Assembly: GCA_002406055.1 (NCBI GenBank)
Contig: DHMZ01000024.1
Location: 1 to 11,497, forward strand
DNA: 11,497 bases
Direction: 5' to 3'
DNA from: Spirochaetales bacterium UBA4629
GTDB taxonomy: Bacteria; Spirochaetota; Spirochaetia; Sphaerochaetales; Sphaerochaetaceae
Position numbers and translations under genes: made by a program. The notes beneath the pieces are model-generated. The model made no database searches. It had not been told where the DNA came from and saw only the letters and a list, made by a program, of their open reading frames with translations. Below are positions 5,579-11,497 of the stretch, piece after piece; position 1 is the stretch's first letter, and every line of letters begins with the position of its first letter.

Positions 5579-5609
5579 GAGTTCAATCTGTATAAAAAAG
5601 AAAATTTTA

Positions 5610-6428
5610 TTATTTTTGATTTATGGTAATAGCATATTCAAGAGCATTCTTAAGTCCATTATCACAGACATCTGTTGTAACGTAATCAGCCCTTCTCTTC
5701 ACATCATCATCGGCATTACCCATAGCAATACCAAGACCAGATTCCTCTATCATTTCATTATCATTGGCTCCGTCACCAATTGCTACAGATGATGAAATGT
5801 CGTCGCCTAAATACTTCAGCATCTCTTTTATTCCGGTAGCCTTAGTAATTCCAAGTTGACATATTTCAGCCATATCTGATTGAGGAAGTCCTACAGTATT
5901 ATCAACAACTTGGTATTTTCCCTTTAACTCTGTTCTCATATCTTCCCCTTTATGTTCACTAGAAAGAAATAAGAATTTACAAACAGGGGCATGTGTTTTA
6001 GGAATTTCTCCCGAATATACAATTAAGTTGGGAACAGTTATTACTCCACCTATATATTTTTTCATGCTAGATATAAAAAAATCATAACTTTCTTGGGTCA
6101 TATATGTTCCCTCATCTGTTTGGATAAGAGAATAAAAAGACTTTTTTTCTGCATAGCTAAGAAGAAATGATATATCACTCTCTGTCATTCTTTTTCTAAA
6201 TATTTCTTTGTTTTTGTATTCAACTGTTGCTCCCGCAGAATAGACTCCCCCATCAAAGTTAATAACGCTGAGTCTCGGATCCATCTCCTTTTTATTTCTT
6301 CCAGTTGCAACAAAAACACTATGACCTTCTCGCTGAACCTTCTCTATTTCTTTAAGAGCACTCTCAGGAAGCCCTTTACCAAAAGGTAAAAGCGTGCCAT
6401 CTACATCACAAAAAAAATTAAGCTTCAT
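5610..6428 (-). CDS. Cof-type HAD-superfamily phosphatase
   Basis: This 272-residue HAD hydrolase of the Cof/YidA (IIB) subfamily probably removes phosphate from sugar phosphates, nucleotides or other small metabolites in the cytoplasm. Motif I is DVDGTL at 8-13 (nucleophile D8, acid/base D10), motif II is ATGRN (T42), the motif III Lys lies in TKATGIKEML, and motif IV is GDGANDNEM (218-226). A cap domain occupies about residues 80-185. The length is normal. ATG 6428 is preferred over an in-frame TTG at 6434 because it matches the family N-terminus. No Shine-Dalgarno is present; a -10 seven bases upstream suggests a leaderless message. Substrate cannot be read from sequence. Confidence 0.92.
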   Translation of the reverse strand: MKLNFFCDVDGTLLPFGKGLPESALKEIEKVQREGHSVFVATGRNKKEMDPRLSVINFDGGVYSAGATVEYKNKEIFRKRMTESDISFLLSYAEKKSFYSLIQTDEGTYMTQESYDFFISSMKKYIGGVITVPNLIVYSGEIPKTHAPVCKFLFLSSEHKGEDMRTELKGKYQVVDNTVGLPQSDMAEICQLGITKATGIKEMLKYLGDDISSSVAIGDGANDNEMIEESGLGIAMGNADDDVKRRADYVTTDVCDNGLKNALEYAITINQK

Positions 6429-6435
6429 AGTCAAA

Positions 6436-6464
6436 ATTCTAGGATAAAAGAAATAAATTGAAAA
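6436..6464 (-). promoter_or_regulatory. Predicted leaderless promoter of the HAD gene
   Basis: On the minus strand, a -10 of TAGAAT (6441-6436, five of six) ends seven bases before the ATG at 6428. A -35 of TTTTCA (6464-6459, four of six) lies 17 bases away. Transcription should begin on or beside the start codon, which agrees with the missing ribosome site. Confidence 0.45.
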
Positions 6465-6487
6465 GGTTGAAAAATCTTCTAAAACCC

Positions 6488-6516
6488 TTGACGAAAAATA
6501 AAGAGCTAAATATATT
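6488..6516 (+). promoter_or_regulatory. feo operon promoter
   Basis: A -35 of TTGACG (6488-6493, five of six) and a -10 of TATATT (6511-6516, five of six) are exactly 17 bases apart. The expected start of transcription is near 6523-6524, within the inverted repeat that follows, leaving a ~30-base leader with the ribosome site AAGGA before feoA. Confidence 0.8.
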
Positions 6517-6518
6517 TC

Positions 6519-6540
6519 AGTTAGTTAATATGAACTAACT
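6519..6540. promoter_or_regulatory. DtxR/IdeR-like operator of the feo operon
   Basis: A perfect inverted repeat with arms AGTTAGTT and AACTAACT is separated by AATATG. The outer TTAG...CTAA halves resemble sites of iron-dependent DtxR/IdeR-family repressors. It starts two bases after the -10 and spans the transcription start, a classic position for repression by iron. It differs from the Fur/Zur-like box at 2987-3009. The regulator is not encoded in this window. Confidence 0.65.
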
Positions 6541-6554
6541 AAAGGATGATTGTT

Positions 6555-6767
6555 ATGCTTCCGCTATTTTTAGCAAAACCAGAAGAAGAAAACACAATTA
6601 TGAAAGTATCAGGAAAGGCCGACGTCAAAAGACATCTTGAAGACTTAGGTTTTTCTGTAGGTTCTCCAGTTACTGTTATTTCTACAAACAGTGGCAACTG
6701 TATTGTCAAGGTTAAGGAATCACGAATAGCAATAAGTGAAGAAATGGCAATGAAGATATTTGTATAA
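6555..6767 (+). CDS. FeoA domain protein (first copy)
   Basis: This 70-residue FeoA protein is an SH3-like fold that acts as a small cytoplasmic partner of the ferrous iron transporter FeoB. The N-terminus MLPLFLAKPEEEN, the KRHLEDLGF helix and the VTVISTNSGNCIVKVKESRI strands are typical of the first of two FeoA copies in such operons. The ATG at 6555 is chosen over ATG 6546 because AAGGA (6542-6546) sits eight bases before it and the family begins with MLPL. It is followed after 13 bases by the second feoA. Confidence 0.92.
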   Translation: MLPLFLAKPEEENTIMKVSGKADVKRHLEDLGFSVGSPVTVISTNSGNCIVKVKESRIAISEEMAMKIFV

Positions 6768-6780
6768 AGGAAAGTCAAAT

Positions 6781-7002
6781 ATGAAAACACTAAAAGATGT
6801 TCAGGTTGGCGAAAAGGCCACCGTCAAGAAGCTTGAAGGTGAAGGTGCCGTCAAGAGAAGAATTATGGACATGGGACTAACAAAGGGGACTGAGGTCTTT
6901 GTACGTAAGGTTGCCCCTCTTGGAGACCCAATCGAGTTAACAGTGAGAGGCTATGAACTTTCACTTAGAAAAGCAGATGCTGCTTTGATTATTGTTGAGT
7001 AA
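6781..7002 (+). CDS. FeoA domain protein (second copy)
   Basis: This 73-residue second FeoA is closer to the classical form, with LKDVQVGEKATV, the KRRIMDMGLTKGTEV segment, VAPLGDPIELTVRGYELSLRK and a final AALIIVE. FeoA is thought to interact with FeoB and modulate its GTPase or transport activity. The start at ATG 6781 follows an AAGGAAA at 6767-6773. An upstream in-frame TTG at 6760 lies inside the first feoA and is unlikely. Its stop is merged with the feoB ribosome site (TAAGGAG), so expression of the two should be tightly coupled. Having two unlike FeoA proteins per FeoB is common in anaerobes. Confidence 0.94.
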   Translation: MKTLKDVQVGEKATVKKLEGEGAVKRRIMDMGLTKGTEVFVRKVAPLGDPIELTVRGYELSLRKADAALIIVE

Positions 7003-7012
7003 GGAGAGCAAA

Positions 7013-9442
7013 ATGAGTATTACAATTGCACTTGCTGGTAACCCAAACGCCGGTAAAACTACCCTCTTCAATGCTCTTACTGGTTCAAATCAGTTCGTTG
7101 GCAACTGGCCAGGAGTAACAGTTGAAAAGAAGGAAGGAAAATTAAAGAAAAGGGATGATGTTACAGTAACGGACCTTCCTGGCATCTATTCGTTAAGCCC
7201 ATACACACTCGAAGAAGTTGTAGCTAGAGATTATCTAAAAAACGCTAAACCTAGCGTAATCTTAAACATTGTTGATGCAACAAACCTTGAAAGAAACCTC
7301 TACCTTACAACACAGCTTATTGAACTTGGTATTCCTGTTGTCGTTGCTTTAAACATGATGGATGTCGTAAGAAAGAGTGGCGATAAGATTAATACAAAAG
7401 AGCTTTCGAGAGAACTTAATGTTCCTGTTATTGAAATTTCAGCTCTTAAGGGAGATGGAATTGATGAGGCAGTTGCTGCTTGTTTAAAGGTTGCTGGAGA
7501 AGGAAAGAAGATGCCTCTTCACATCTATTCTGGAGCTGTGGAGCATACTTTAGCTCATATTGAGGAAGCTGCCCTTCACTCTTTAGATGAAAGCGAACAA
7601 AGATGGTATGCAATAAAGATTTTTGAACGCGACAAGAAAGCATATGAGAATCTCAACCTTGACCCAACAGTTTTAGCTCATATCGAGAATGATATAGAAA
7701 AAGCAGAAAAAGAGATGGATGATGATGCAGAGTCCATTATTACTAATGAACGCTACATCTTCATTGCATCCTTAATCAAAGGTTGTTACAGAAAGAAGAG
7801 TACTGGTCTTACTACCTCAGATAAAATCGATAAGGTTGTAACAAACAGATGGTTAGCCCTACCAATATTCGCACTCGTCATGTGGCTTGTATACTACATT
7901 TCAGTCACAACTGTTGGAGGTTGGGCTACTGACTGGGCTAACGATGGTGTATTTGGTGATGGTTGGCATCTATTTGGTATTGGAAGCAGTGCTTATTCTG
8001 AAGATGCAGACAAATATACCTCAGCAGATCAGGTATTAAGTGCCTTCGCAGAGGAAAAAGGAATTGAATATGATGAGTACTCTCCTGAAGTTGTTTCTTC
8101 TATTATTTCTGCTTCCTCTAGCCAAGACACAGCTACATATACTGTAGAAGATGAAGAAACTCTTGCTACAGAAGATGAAAGCGCAACATACGAGGATCTG
8201 CTGGAAAGCGCAGAGTTAATTAAAGAAGTTGATTATACAGAACCAGATCCAGCAGACTATGGAGTATGGGTACCAGGCATTCCTGCCCTTATTTCTTCTT
8301 TACTCGAAAAGCTTAACTGTGCAGATTGGTTAAGTGGGCTTATCCTTGATGGTATTGTTGCTGGTGTTGGTGCTGTCCTTGGCTTCGTTCCTCAGATCTT
8401 TGTTCTCTTCATATTCCTTGCATTCCTAGAAGGATGTGGTTATATGGCAAGAATCGCATTCGTAATGGACAGAATCTTCCGTAAGTTTGGTTTAAGTGGT
8501 AAGTCATTTATTCCTATTCTTATTGGAACAGGTTGTGGTGTTCCTGGCATTATGGCATCTCGTACTATTGAAAATGAACGAGATAGACGTATGACAATCA
8601 TGACAACAACATTTATTCCTTGTGGTGCAAAGCTTCCATTTATAGCAATGATTGCAGGATCTATCTTTGGTGGTGCATCATGGGTTGCTCCATCGGCTTA
8701 CTTCTTAGGAATGTTTGCAATTGTTACAAGTGGTATTATTCTCAAGAAAACAAAGCTCTTTGAAGGAGATCCAGCTCCATTTGTTATGGAACTTCCAGCA
8801 TACCATTGGCCAACAGTTGGTAGCATTTTAAGAAGCATGTGGGAAAGAGGATGGTCATTCATCAAGAAAGCTGGAACTATCATTCTTCTCTCTACAATCG
8901 TTATTTGGTTCACAACATACTTTGGTTTTGCACCAGATGGATTTAGAATGCTTGCTGAAGATGAAGTTGAATACTCTATTCTTGCGAAGATTGGTTCTGT
9001 ATTTGCTTGGATTTTTGCTCCTCTTGGATGGGGCAACTGGCGTGCTGCTGTTGCTTCTATCACAGGTCTAGTTGCAAAAGAAAACATTGTTGGTACACTC
9101 GGTATTCTTTATGGTGGAAGTGGCAATGTATATGATGCAATTAGAGGTGCATTTACTTCTGTAACAGGATTCTCATTCCTTGTCTTCAACCTCCTTTGTG
9201 CTCCATGCTTTGCAGCTATGGGTGCTATAAAGAGAGAAATGAACAGTTCTAAGTGGACTTGGGCTGCAATTGGTTGGGAATGTGGATATGCTTACCTTGC
9301 TGCATTTGTTGTTACACAGTTTGGTAATATGTTTACAGGAAGAGGTAATGTATTTATGTTTATTCTCTCTCTACTTGTAGTAGCATTATTCATATATATG
9401 CTATTTATAAAGAAGAGTAGCGAAGAAAAGAAGGTTAATTAA
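7013..9442 (+). CDS. Ferrous iron transporter FeoB with acidic insertion
   Basis: This 809-residue inner-membrane Fe2+ importer has a cytoplasmic GTPase domain. G1 is GNPNAGKT (9-16), G2 lies in NWPGVTVEK (31-39), G3 is DLPG (54-57), G4 is NMMD (114-117) and G5 is SALKG. A helical GDP-dissociation-inhibitor-like region follows, then the membrane region from about residue 280 with both Gate repeats; GCGVPGIMASRTIENERDRR and IPCGAKLP carry the conserved Cys-containing motifs. It is longer than usual (about 650-770). Between the first and second membrane helices, residues ~325-417 form a loop with about 27 Asp/Glu and 3 Lys, predicted to be outside the membrane. ATG 7013 follows AAGGAG by six bases. 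It forms an operon with both feoA genes and the Cys-rich miniprotein, under the 6488 promoter and its operator. Confidence 0.97.
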   Translation: MSITIALAGNPNAGKTTLFNALTGSNQFVGNWPGVTVEKKEGKLKKRDDVTVTDLPGIYSLSPYTLEEVVARDYLKNAKPSVILNIVDATNLERNLYLTTQLIELGIPVVVALNMMDVVRKSGDKINTKELSRELNVPVIEISALKGDGIDEAVAACLKVAGEGKKMPLHIYSGAVEHTLAHIEEAALHSLDESEQRWYAIKIFERDKKAYENLNLDPTVLAHIENDIEKAEKEMDDDAESIITNERYIFIASLIKGCYRKKSTGLTTSDKIDKVVTNRWLALPIFALVMWLVYYISVTTVGGWATDWANDGVFGDGWHLFGIGSSAYSEDADKYTSADQVLSAFAEEKGIEYDEYSPEVVSSIISASSSQDTATYTVEDEETLATEDESATYEDLLESAELIKEVDYTEPDPADYGVWVPGIPALISSLLEKLNCADWLSGLILDGIVAGVGAVLGFVPQIFVLFIFLAFLEGCGYMARIAFVMDRIFRKFGLSGKSFIPILIGTGCGVPGIMASRTIENERDRRMTIMTTTFIPCGAKLPFIAMIAGSIFGGASWVAPSAYFLGMFAIVTSGIILKKTKLFEGDPAPFVMELPAYHWPTVGSILRSMWERGWSFIKKAGTIILLSTIVIWFTTYFGFAPDGFRMLAEDEVEYSILAKIGSVFAWIFAPLGWGNWRAAVASITGLVAKENIVGTLGILYGGSGNVYDAIRGAFTSVTGFSFLVFNLLCAPCFAAMGAIKREMNSSKWTWAAIGWECGYAYLAAFVVTQFGNMFTGRGNVFMFILSLLVVALFIYMLFIKKSSEEKKVN

Positions 9443-9444
9443 AT

Positions 9445-9594
9445 ATGAATTTAGGTACTTTCCTTGTTTTATTGGTTTTAGTTTTAATTGTATTAGCTAT
9501 TATTCTTTCAATAAGGAAAAGTAAAAAGAAAGGCGGTGGGTGCTCATCTGGATGTGTGGGTTGCCCCTGCTCTGGAACTTGTCACAAAAAGTAA
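9445..9594 (+). CDS. FeoB-associated Cys-rich membrane miniprotein
   Basis: This 49-residue protein begins two bases after the feoB stop. Residues 4-23 form one hydrophobic membrane helix. A basic patch (RKSKKK, 24-29) and a Gly/Cys tail follow, with five Cys at 33, 37, 40, 42 and 46, plus H47. This is the FeoB-associated Cys-rich family found at the end of feo operons in Bacillota and some other anaerobes. The positive-inside rule puts the Cys tail in the cytoplasm, where it could accept or sense Fe2+ leaving FeoB; that role is inferred. No strong ribosome site is present, so translation is probably coupled to feoB. Confidence 0.88.
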   Translation: MNLGTFLVLLVLVLIVLAIILSIRKSKKKGGGCSSGCVGCPCSGTCHKK

Positions 9595-9600
9595 TCGCTT

Positions 9601-9635
9601 AAAGGGAGAAGAGGACAGACTTCTCCCTTTTTTAT
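9601..9635 (+). terminator. Intrinsic terminator of the feo operon
   Basis: A perfect 11-bp stem (AAAGGGAGAAG, 9601-9611, with CTTCTCCCTTT, 9620-9630) has an 8-base loop and is followed by TTTATT. It begins six bases after the last feo gene and separates it from the metK promoter. Confidence 0.9.
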
Positions 9636-9663
9636 TGCCTTTATTTTACGCTTTTGATATAGT
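9635..9663 (+). promoter_or_regulatory. metK promoter, extended -10 type
   Basis: A -35 of TTGCCT (9635-9640, four of six) and a -10 of TATAGT (9658-9663, five of six) are 17 bases apart, with TG at 9655-9656 forming an extended -10. The start of transcription should fall at about 9669-9671, right at the 5' edge of the riboswitch P1 helix, leaving almost no leader before it. Confidence 0.65.
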
Positions 9664-9664
9664 A

Positions 9665-9753
9665 AATCCATCCATAGAGAGTACGCGAGGGACAAGCCCT
9701 ATGACCGTACAGCAACCTACAAAAGAAAGGTGCTAAAGCTTGAACGATGGGTT
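9665..9753 (+). promoter_or_regulatory. SAM-I (S-box) riboswitch, compact, no P4 helix
   Basis: The S-box core is clear: AGAGAG (9676-9681), the kink-turn pair GAGGGA/CCCTATGA, CAGCAACC (9710-9717) and AGGTGCTAA (9728-9736). P1 pairs ATCCAT (9670-9675) with ATGGGT (9747-9752), with a shifted register possible. P2 uses GTACG/CGTAC (9681-9685/9706-9710), and P3 pairs around GCAACCT and AGGTGC. The pseudoknot is perfect: CAAGC in the P2 loop (9693-9697) with GCTTG (9738-9742). Only four bases then precede P1, so the P4 hairpin of ordinary SAM-I RNAs is missing. It binds S-adenosylmethionine, the product of the metK gene it precedes. A SAM-I/IV-type member of the SAM clan is the alternative classification. 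Confidence 0.9.
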
Positions 9754-9764
9754 ATTTTTTATTG

Positions 9765-9808
9765 CCCATCAGATGGGACAAAGAGCTTCTCTATGGAAAA
9801 GGAGAAGC
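9765..9808 (+). promoter_or_regulatory. Riboswitch expression platform hiding the metK ribosome site
   Basis: GCTTCTC (9785-9791) pairs perfectly with GAGAAGC (9802-9808), which covers most of the ribosome site AAGGAG before ATG 9811. No T-run follows, so control should be translational. A competing nested fold pairs AAGCT (9736-9740) with AGCTT (9784-9788) and GATGGG (9746-9751) with CCCATC (9765-9770). It uses the pseudoknot and P1 strands and so can form only without SAM, releasing the ribosome site. The fold was worked out by eye. Confidence 0.65.
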
Positions 9809-9810
9809 AA

Positions 9811-10941
9811 ATGAAAAGTTATTTTACATCAGAATCTGTAGCTCCAGGTCATCCAGACAAAGTTGCAGATCAAATCTCAGATTCAATTCTAGATGCGCTA
9901 TTAGAACAAGACCCAACTTCACGTTGTGCAGCGGAAACAACAGTTGAAAGCAATCTCTGTCGTGTATTTGGAGAAGTGACAACAAAGGCGCACATAGATG
10001 AAGAAAGAATTATCAGAAACAAGATTAGAGAAATTGGTTATACAGACCCTACTCTAGGTTTTTCTGATGAAAGCAAAATTGAAGTTCGTTTACATAACCA
10101 GTCAGCGGACATTGCGTTAGGCGTTGATAAAGACGGAGCTGGCGACCAGGGCATGATGTTTGGCTATGCTACAAATGAAACAAGCTCTTTTATGCCACTT
10201 GCTCTTGAGAAAGCAAGAAGCTTGATAATAGCTTTAGATAACTATAGAAAAACAAAAAAAGGAAGCTATCTAAGACCCGATGGAAAGAGCCAAGTAACTA
10301 TTTTGTATGAAAATGGAAAGGCAAAAAATATAGATACAATAGTACTTTCTGCACAGCATTCAGAAGAAATTGCAATAGAGGATTTAAGAAAAGATTTAAA
10401 AGAAAACCTAATCTTAGCTACGATAGATAATTCTCTAATAACAGATGAAACTAAGTTCTATATTAACCCAACTGGACGATTTGTGCTTGGAGGACCTGCC
10501 GCAGATACAGGCCTTACTGGAAGAAAGATAATTGTTGATACCTACGGAGGTTATGCACATCATGGAGGTGGTGCATTTAGTGGAAAGGACGGAACAAAAG
10601 TCGATCGCTCTGCTTCTTACATGGCACGTAAAATAGCAAAAACAATTGTTAGTTCTGGCCTCTTTAATACTTGCGAAATACAGCTTTCATATGCAATTGG
10701 TGTAGAAGAACCTGTTTCTATTCATGTTGAAACAGACAGAAAAGATTATAGCGAAGAAAGCCTTGTTGCCTTTATTAGGTCTTCATTTGACTTAACGCCA
10801 AATGGAATTATTAATGCACTTTCTTTACGCTCCCCTATTTTTGCTGGAACTGCACGTTACGGTCACTTTGGCTTTCCTTCTTTTCCATGGGAAAAAGTTG
10901 ACATGGGAACAGTCGAAAAATTAAGAAAAACAATAAAATAG
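9811..10941 (+). CDS. metK: S-adenosylmethionine synthetase
   Basis: This 376-residue MetK makes S-adenosylmethionine from methionine and ATP in the cytoplasm, releasing phosphate and diphosphate. Signature stretches are present: GHPDK (13-17, ATP and metal contacts), GAGDQG (109-114, the adenosine-binding signature) and GGGAFSGKD (252-260, the phosphate loop signature). It is slightly shorter than the usual 380-400 residues but complete through the C-terminal domain. ATG 9811 is chosen over upstream in-frame codons because AAGGAG sits directly before it, the family begins MKSYFTSESV, and the upstream sequence is the riboswitch. SAM made by this enzyme should shut off its own translation through that leader. 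It appears to be transcribed alone or with the small membrane gene downstream. Confidence 0.98.
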   Translation: MKSYFTSESVAPGHPDKVADQISDSILDALLEQDPTSRCAAETTVESNLCRVFGEVTTKAHIDEERIIRNKIREIGYTDPTLGFSDESKIEVRLHNQSADIALGVDKDGAGDQGMMFGYATNETSSFMPLALEKARSLIIALDNYRKTKKGSYLRPDGKSQVTILYENGKAKNIDTIVLSAQHSEEIAIEDLRKDLKENLILATIDNSLITDETKFYINPTGRFVLGGPAADTGLTGRKIIVDTYGGYAHHGGGAFSGKDGTKVDRSASYMARKIAKTIVSSGLFNTCEIQLSYAIGVEEPVSIHVETDRKDYSEESLVAFIRSSFDLTPNGIINALSLRSPIFAGTARYGHFGFPSFPWEKVDMGTVEKLRKTIK

Positions 10942-10951
10942 TAAAAAAAAT

Positions 10952-10982
10952 TATCACTAGGACACTAACTGACCTAGTGATA
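10952..10982 (+). terminator. Hairpin after metK, weak or leaky terminator
   Basis: A perfect 10-bp stem (TATCACTAGG, 10952-10961, with CCTAGTGATA, 10973-10982) has an 11-base loop. On the plus strand it is followed only by GCTTTATT, a poor T-run, while eight A precede it, so it would be the stronger terminator for minus-strand transcripts. It may partly insulate metK from the next gene. Confidence 0.6.
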
Positions 10983-11017
10983 GCTTTATTCTAAGGTCAT
11001 CATAAGGAGATAAAAAG

Positions 11018-11338
11018 ATGACCTATTCAGAAGTAAGAGAAATGTACACATTCTTTGACGCCACAGAGAGAGAAAAGAAAGAAAAAGAATTAAGAAAACT
11101 GTTAAACGCTGTAAACCTCATCCTTGCATGGCTTCTTCCATGGGGAATTAGCTCTTTTATCATTAGTAAATCATATTTTGGAATTAATGCTAAAAGTGCT
11201 CTACTCTCTTTCGTTATACTCGCTTTATCTTTTCCTTTTTATCAAAGTAGTCAAAAGAAAGAAAAAATCTATTCTCTATTCTCTTTAGTTTTTTCTTATC
11301 TAGTTATGATATCTACTCTATTAACTCCTTTGTTTTGA
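11018..11338 (+). CDS. Small three-helix membrane protein, unrecognised
   Basis: I do not recognise this 106-residue protein. A charged N-terminal region (residues ~12-28, rich in Glu and Lys) is followed by three hydrophobic segments at about 29-50, 58-75 and 83-105, separated by a short loop and a Lys/Gln-rich turn (SSQKKEK, 77-83). AAGGAG (11004-11009) lies eight bases before the ATG, and a TGA stop ends it. It has no conserved catalytic or metal-binding residues that I can see. It follows metK on the same strand with a leaky-looking hairpin between, so it may be read through from the metK promoter, but no functional link is evident. The gene is followed directly by its own terminator. Confidence 0.75.
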   Translation: MTYSEVREMYTFFDATEREKKEKELRKLLNAVNLILAWLLPWGISSFIISKSYFGINAKSALLSFVILALSFPFYQSSQKKEKIYSLFSLVFSYLVMISTLLTPLF

Positions 11339-11352
11339 TCTCCTTTCTTTTT

Positions 11353-11388
11353 GGGGCTGGGCACTAGTTGTGTTTAGCCTCATTTTTT
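11353..11388 (+). terminator. Intrinsic terminator after the small membrane gene
   Basis: A continuous 12-bp RNA stem (11353-11364 with 11370-11381) has a TAGTT loop and is followed by A and six T. Four of its pairs are G-U, so it folds fully only as plus-strand RNA. This confirms the direction of the gene at 11018. Confidence 0.82.
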
Positions 11389-11497
11389 ATGTCAAAAGCA
11401 AGGTAATTATACACACTGTTAAAGAATTATCTTAGTTCTAATCATTTATTTAGTTTTTTCTTCTAATCTCTTATTTTTCTTTGATTTTATCCTGACA

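Noticed and set aside
5376..5792. Plus-strand 138-residue open frame opposite the TetR and HAD genes
   Set aside because: It spans two genuine minus-strand genes and their intergenic promoter and has Ile/Ser/Phe-rich low-information composition.
7446..7643. Minus-strand 65-residue open frame within feoB
   Set aside because: It lies wholly inside the conserved FeoB GTPase and helical region and has no start signals.
9536..9736. Plus-strand open frame across the end of the feo operon and metK leader
   Set aside because: It runs through the Cys-rich miniprotein in another frame, the terminator and the riboswitch. The miniprotein at 9445-9594 is the real gene.
11391..11497. TATAAT on the minus strand near 11411-11416 as a promoter
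   Set aside because: No -35 of reasonable quality lies at the right distance, and no minus-strand gene lies downstream. I see no gene or other signal in this AT-rich end.

Overview
The window is a low-GC bacterial chromosome segment. It uses the standard bacterial code, with TGA as a real stop at 4932-4934 and at the end of the last gene. Strong AAGGAG-type ribosome sites, a SAM-I (S-box) leader on metK, a feoA-feoA-feoB operon ending in a FeoB-associated Cys-rich miniprotein, and a zinc-ribbon/DUF5685/J-protein trio together suggest an anaerobic Bacillota (clostridial or related gut) lineage. This assignment is inferred from gene families only. An anaerobic spirochaete with similar gene content cannot be excluded.

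Layout. 1-705: an unrecognised Cys-containing protein with a very acidic tail, closed by a textbook terminator. 681-1142: an AraC-type DNA-binding domain with no effector domain and no credible start codon. 1108-2984 (minus strand): a metal operon read as Fur/Zur-type repressor, ZIP metal transporter and MgtC/SapB membrane protein. 2985-3090: a divergent control region with two promoters, each overlaid by a 23-bp palindrome and each placing the start codon at about +1, so both mRNAs may be leaderless. 3091-4934 (plus strand): a tight three-gene operon of a zinc-ribbon membrane protein, a DUF5685-type protein and a J-domain protein with a hydrophobic Cys-rich tail. 4916-6428 (minus strand): a TetR regulator and a Cof-type HAD phosphatase. 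6488-9635 (plus strand): the ferrous iron uptake operon feoA-feoA-feoB plus the Cys-rich miniprotein, with a DtxR/IdeR-like inverted repeat at its promoter and a strong terminator. 9635-10982: metK under a compact SAM-I riboswitch that apparently acts by hiding the ribosome site. 11018-11388: a small three-helix membrane protein with its own terminator.

How it fits together. Two operons handle divalent metals: zinc-type import through ZIP under a Fur-family repressor, and Fe2+ import through FeoB. Each has a palindrome at its promoter that could serve as a metal-sensing switch. metK makes S-adenosylmethionine and is controlled by the same molecule. The 3091-4934 operon is the least understood part. 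DUF5685 here carries two Asp-rich motifs spaced like those of squalene/phytoene-synthase-type enzymes, beside a chaperone-recruiting protein. No mobile elements, CRISPR arrays, tRNAs or rRNAs were seen.
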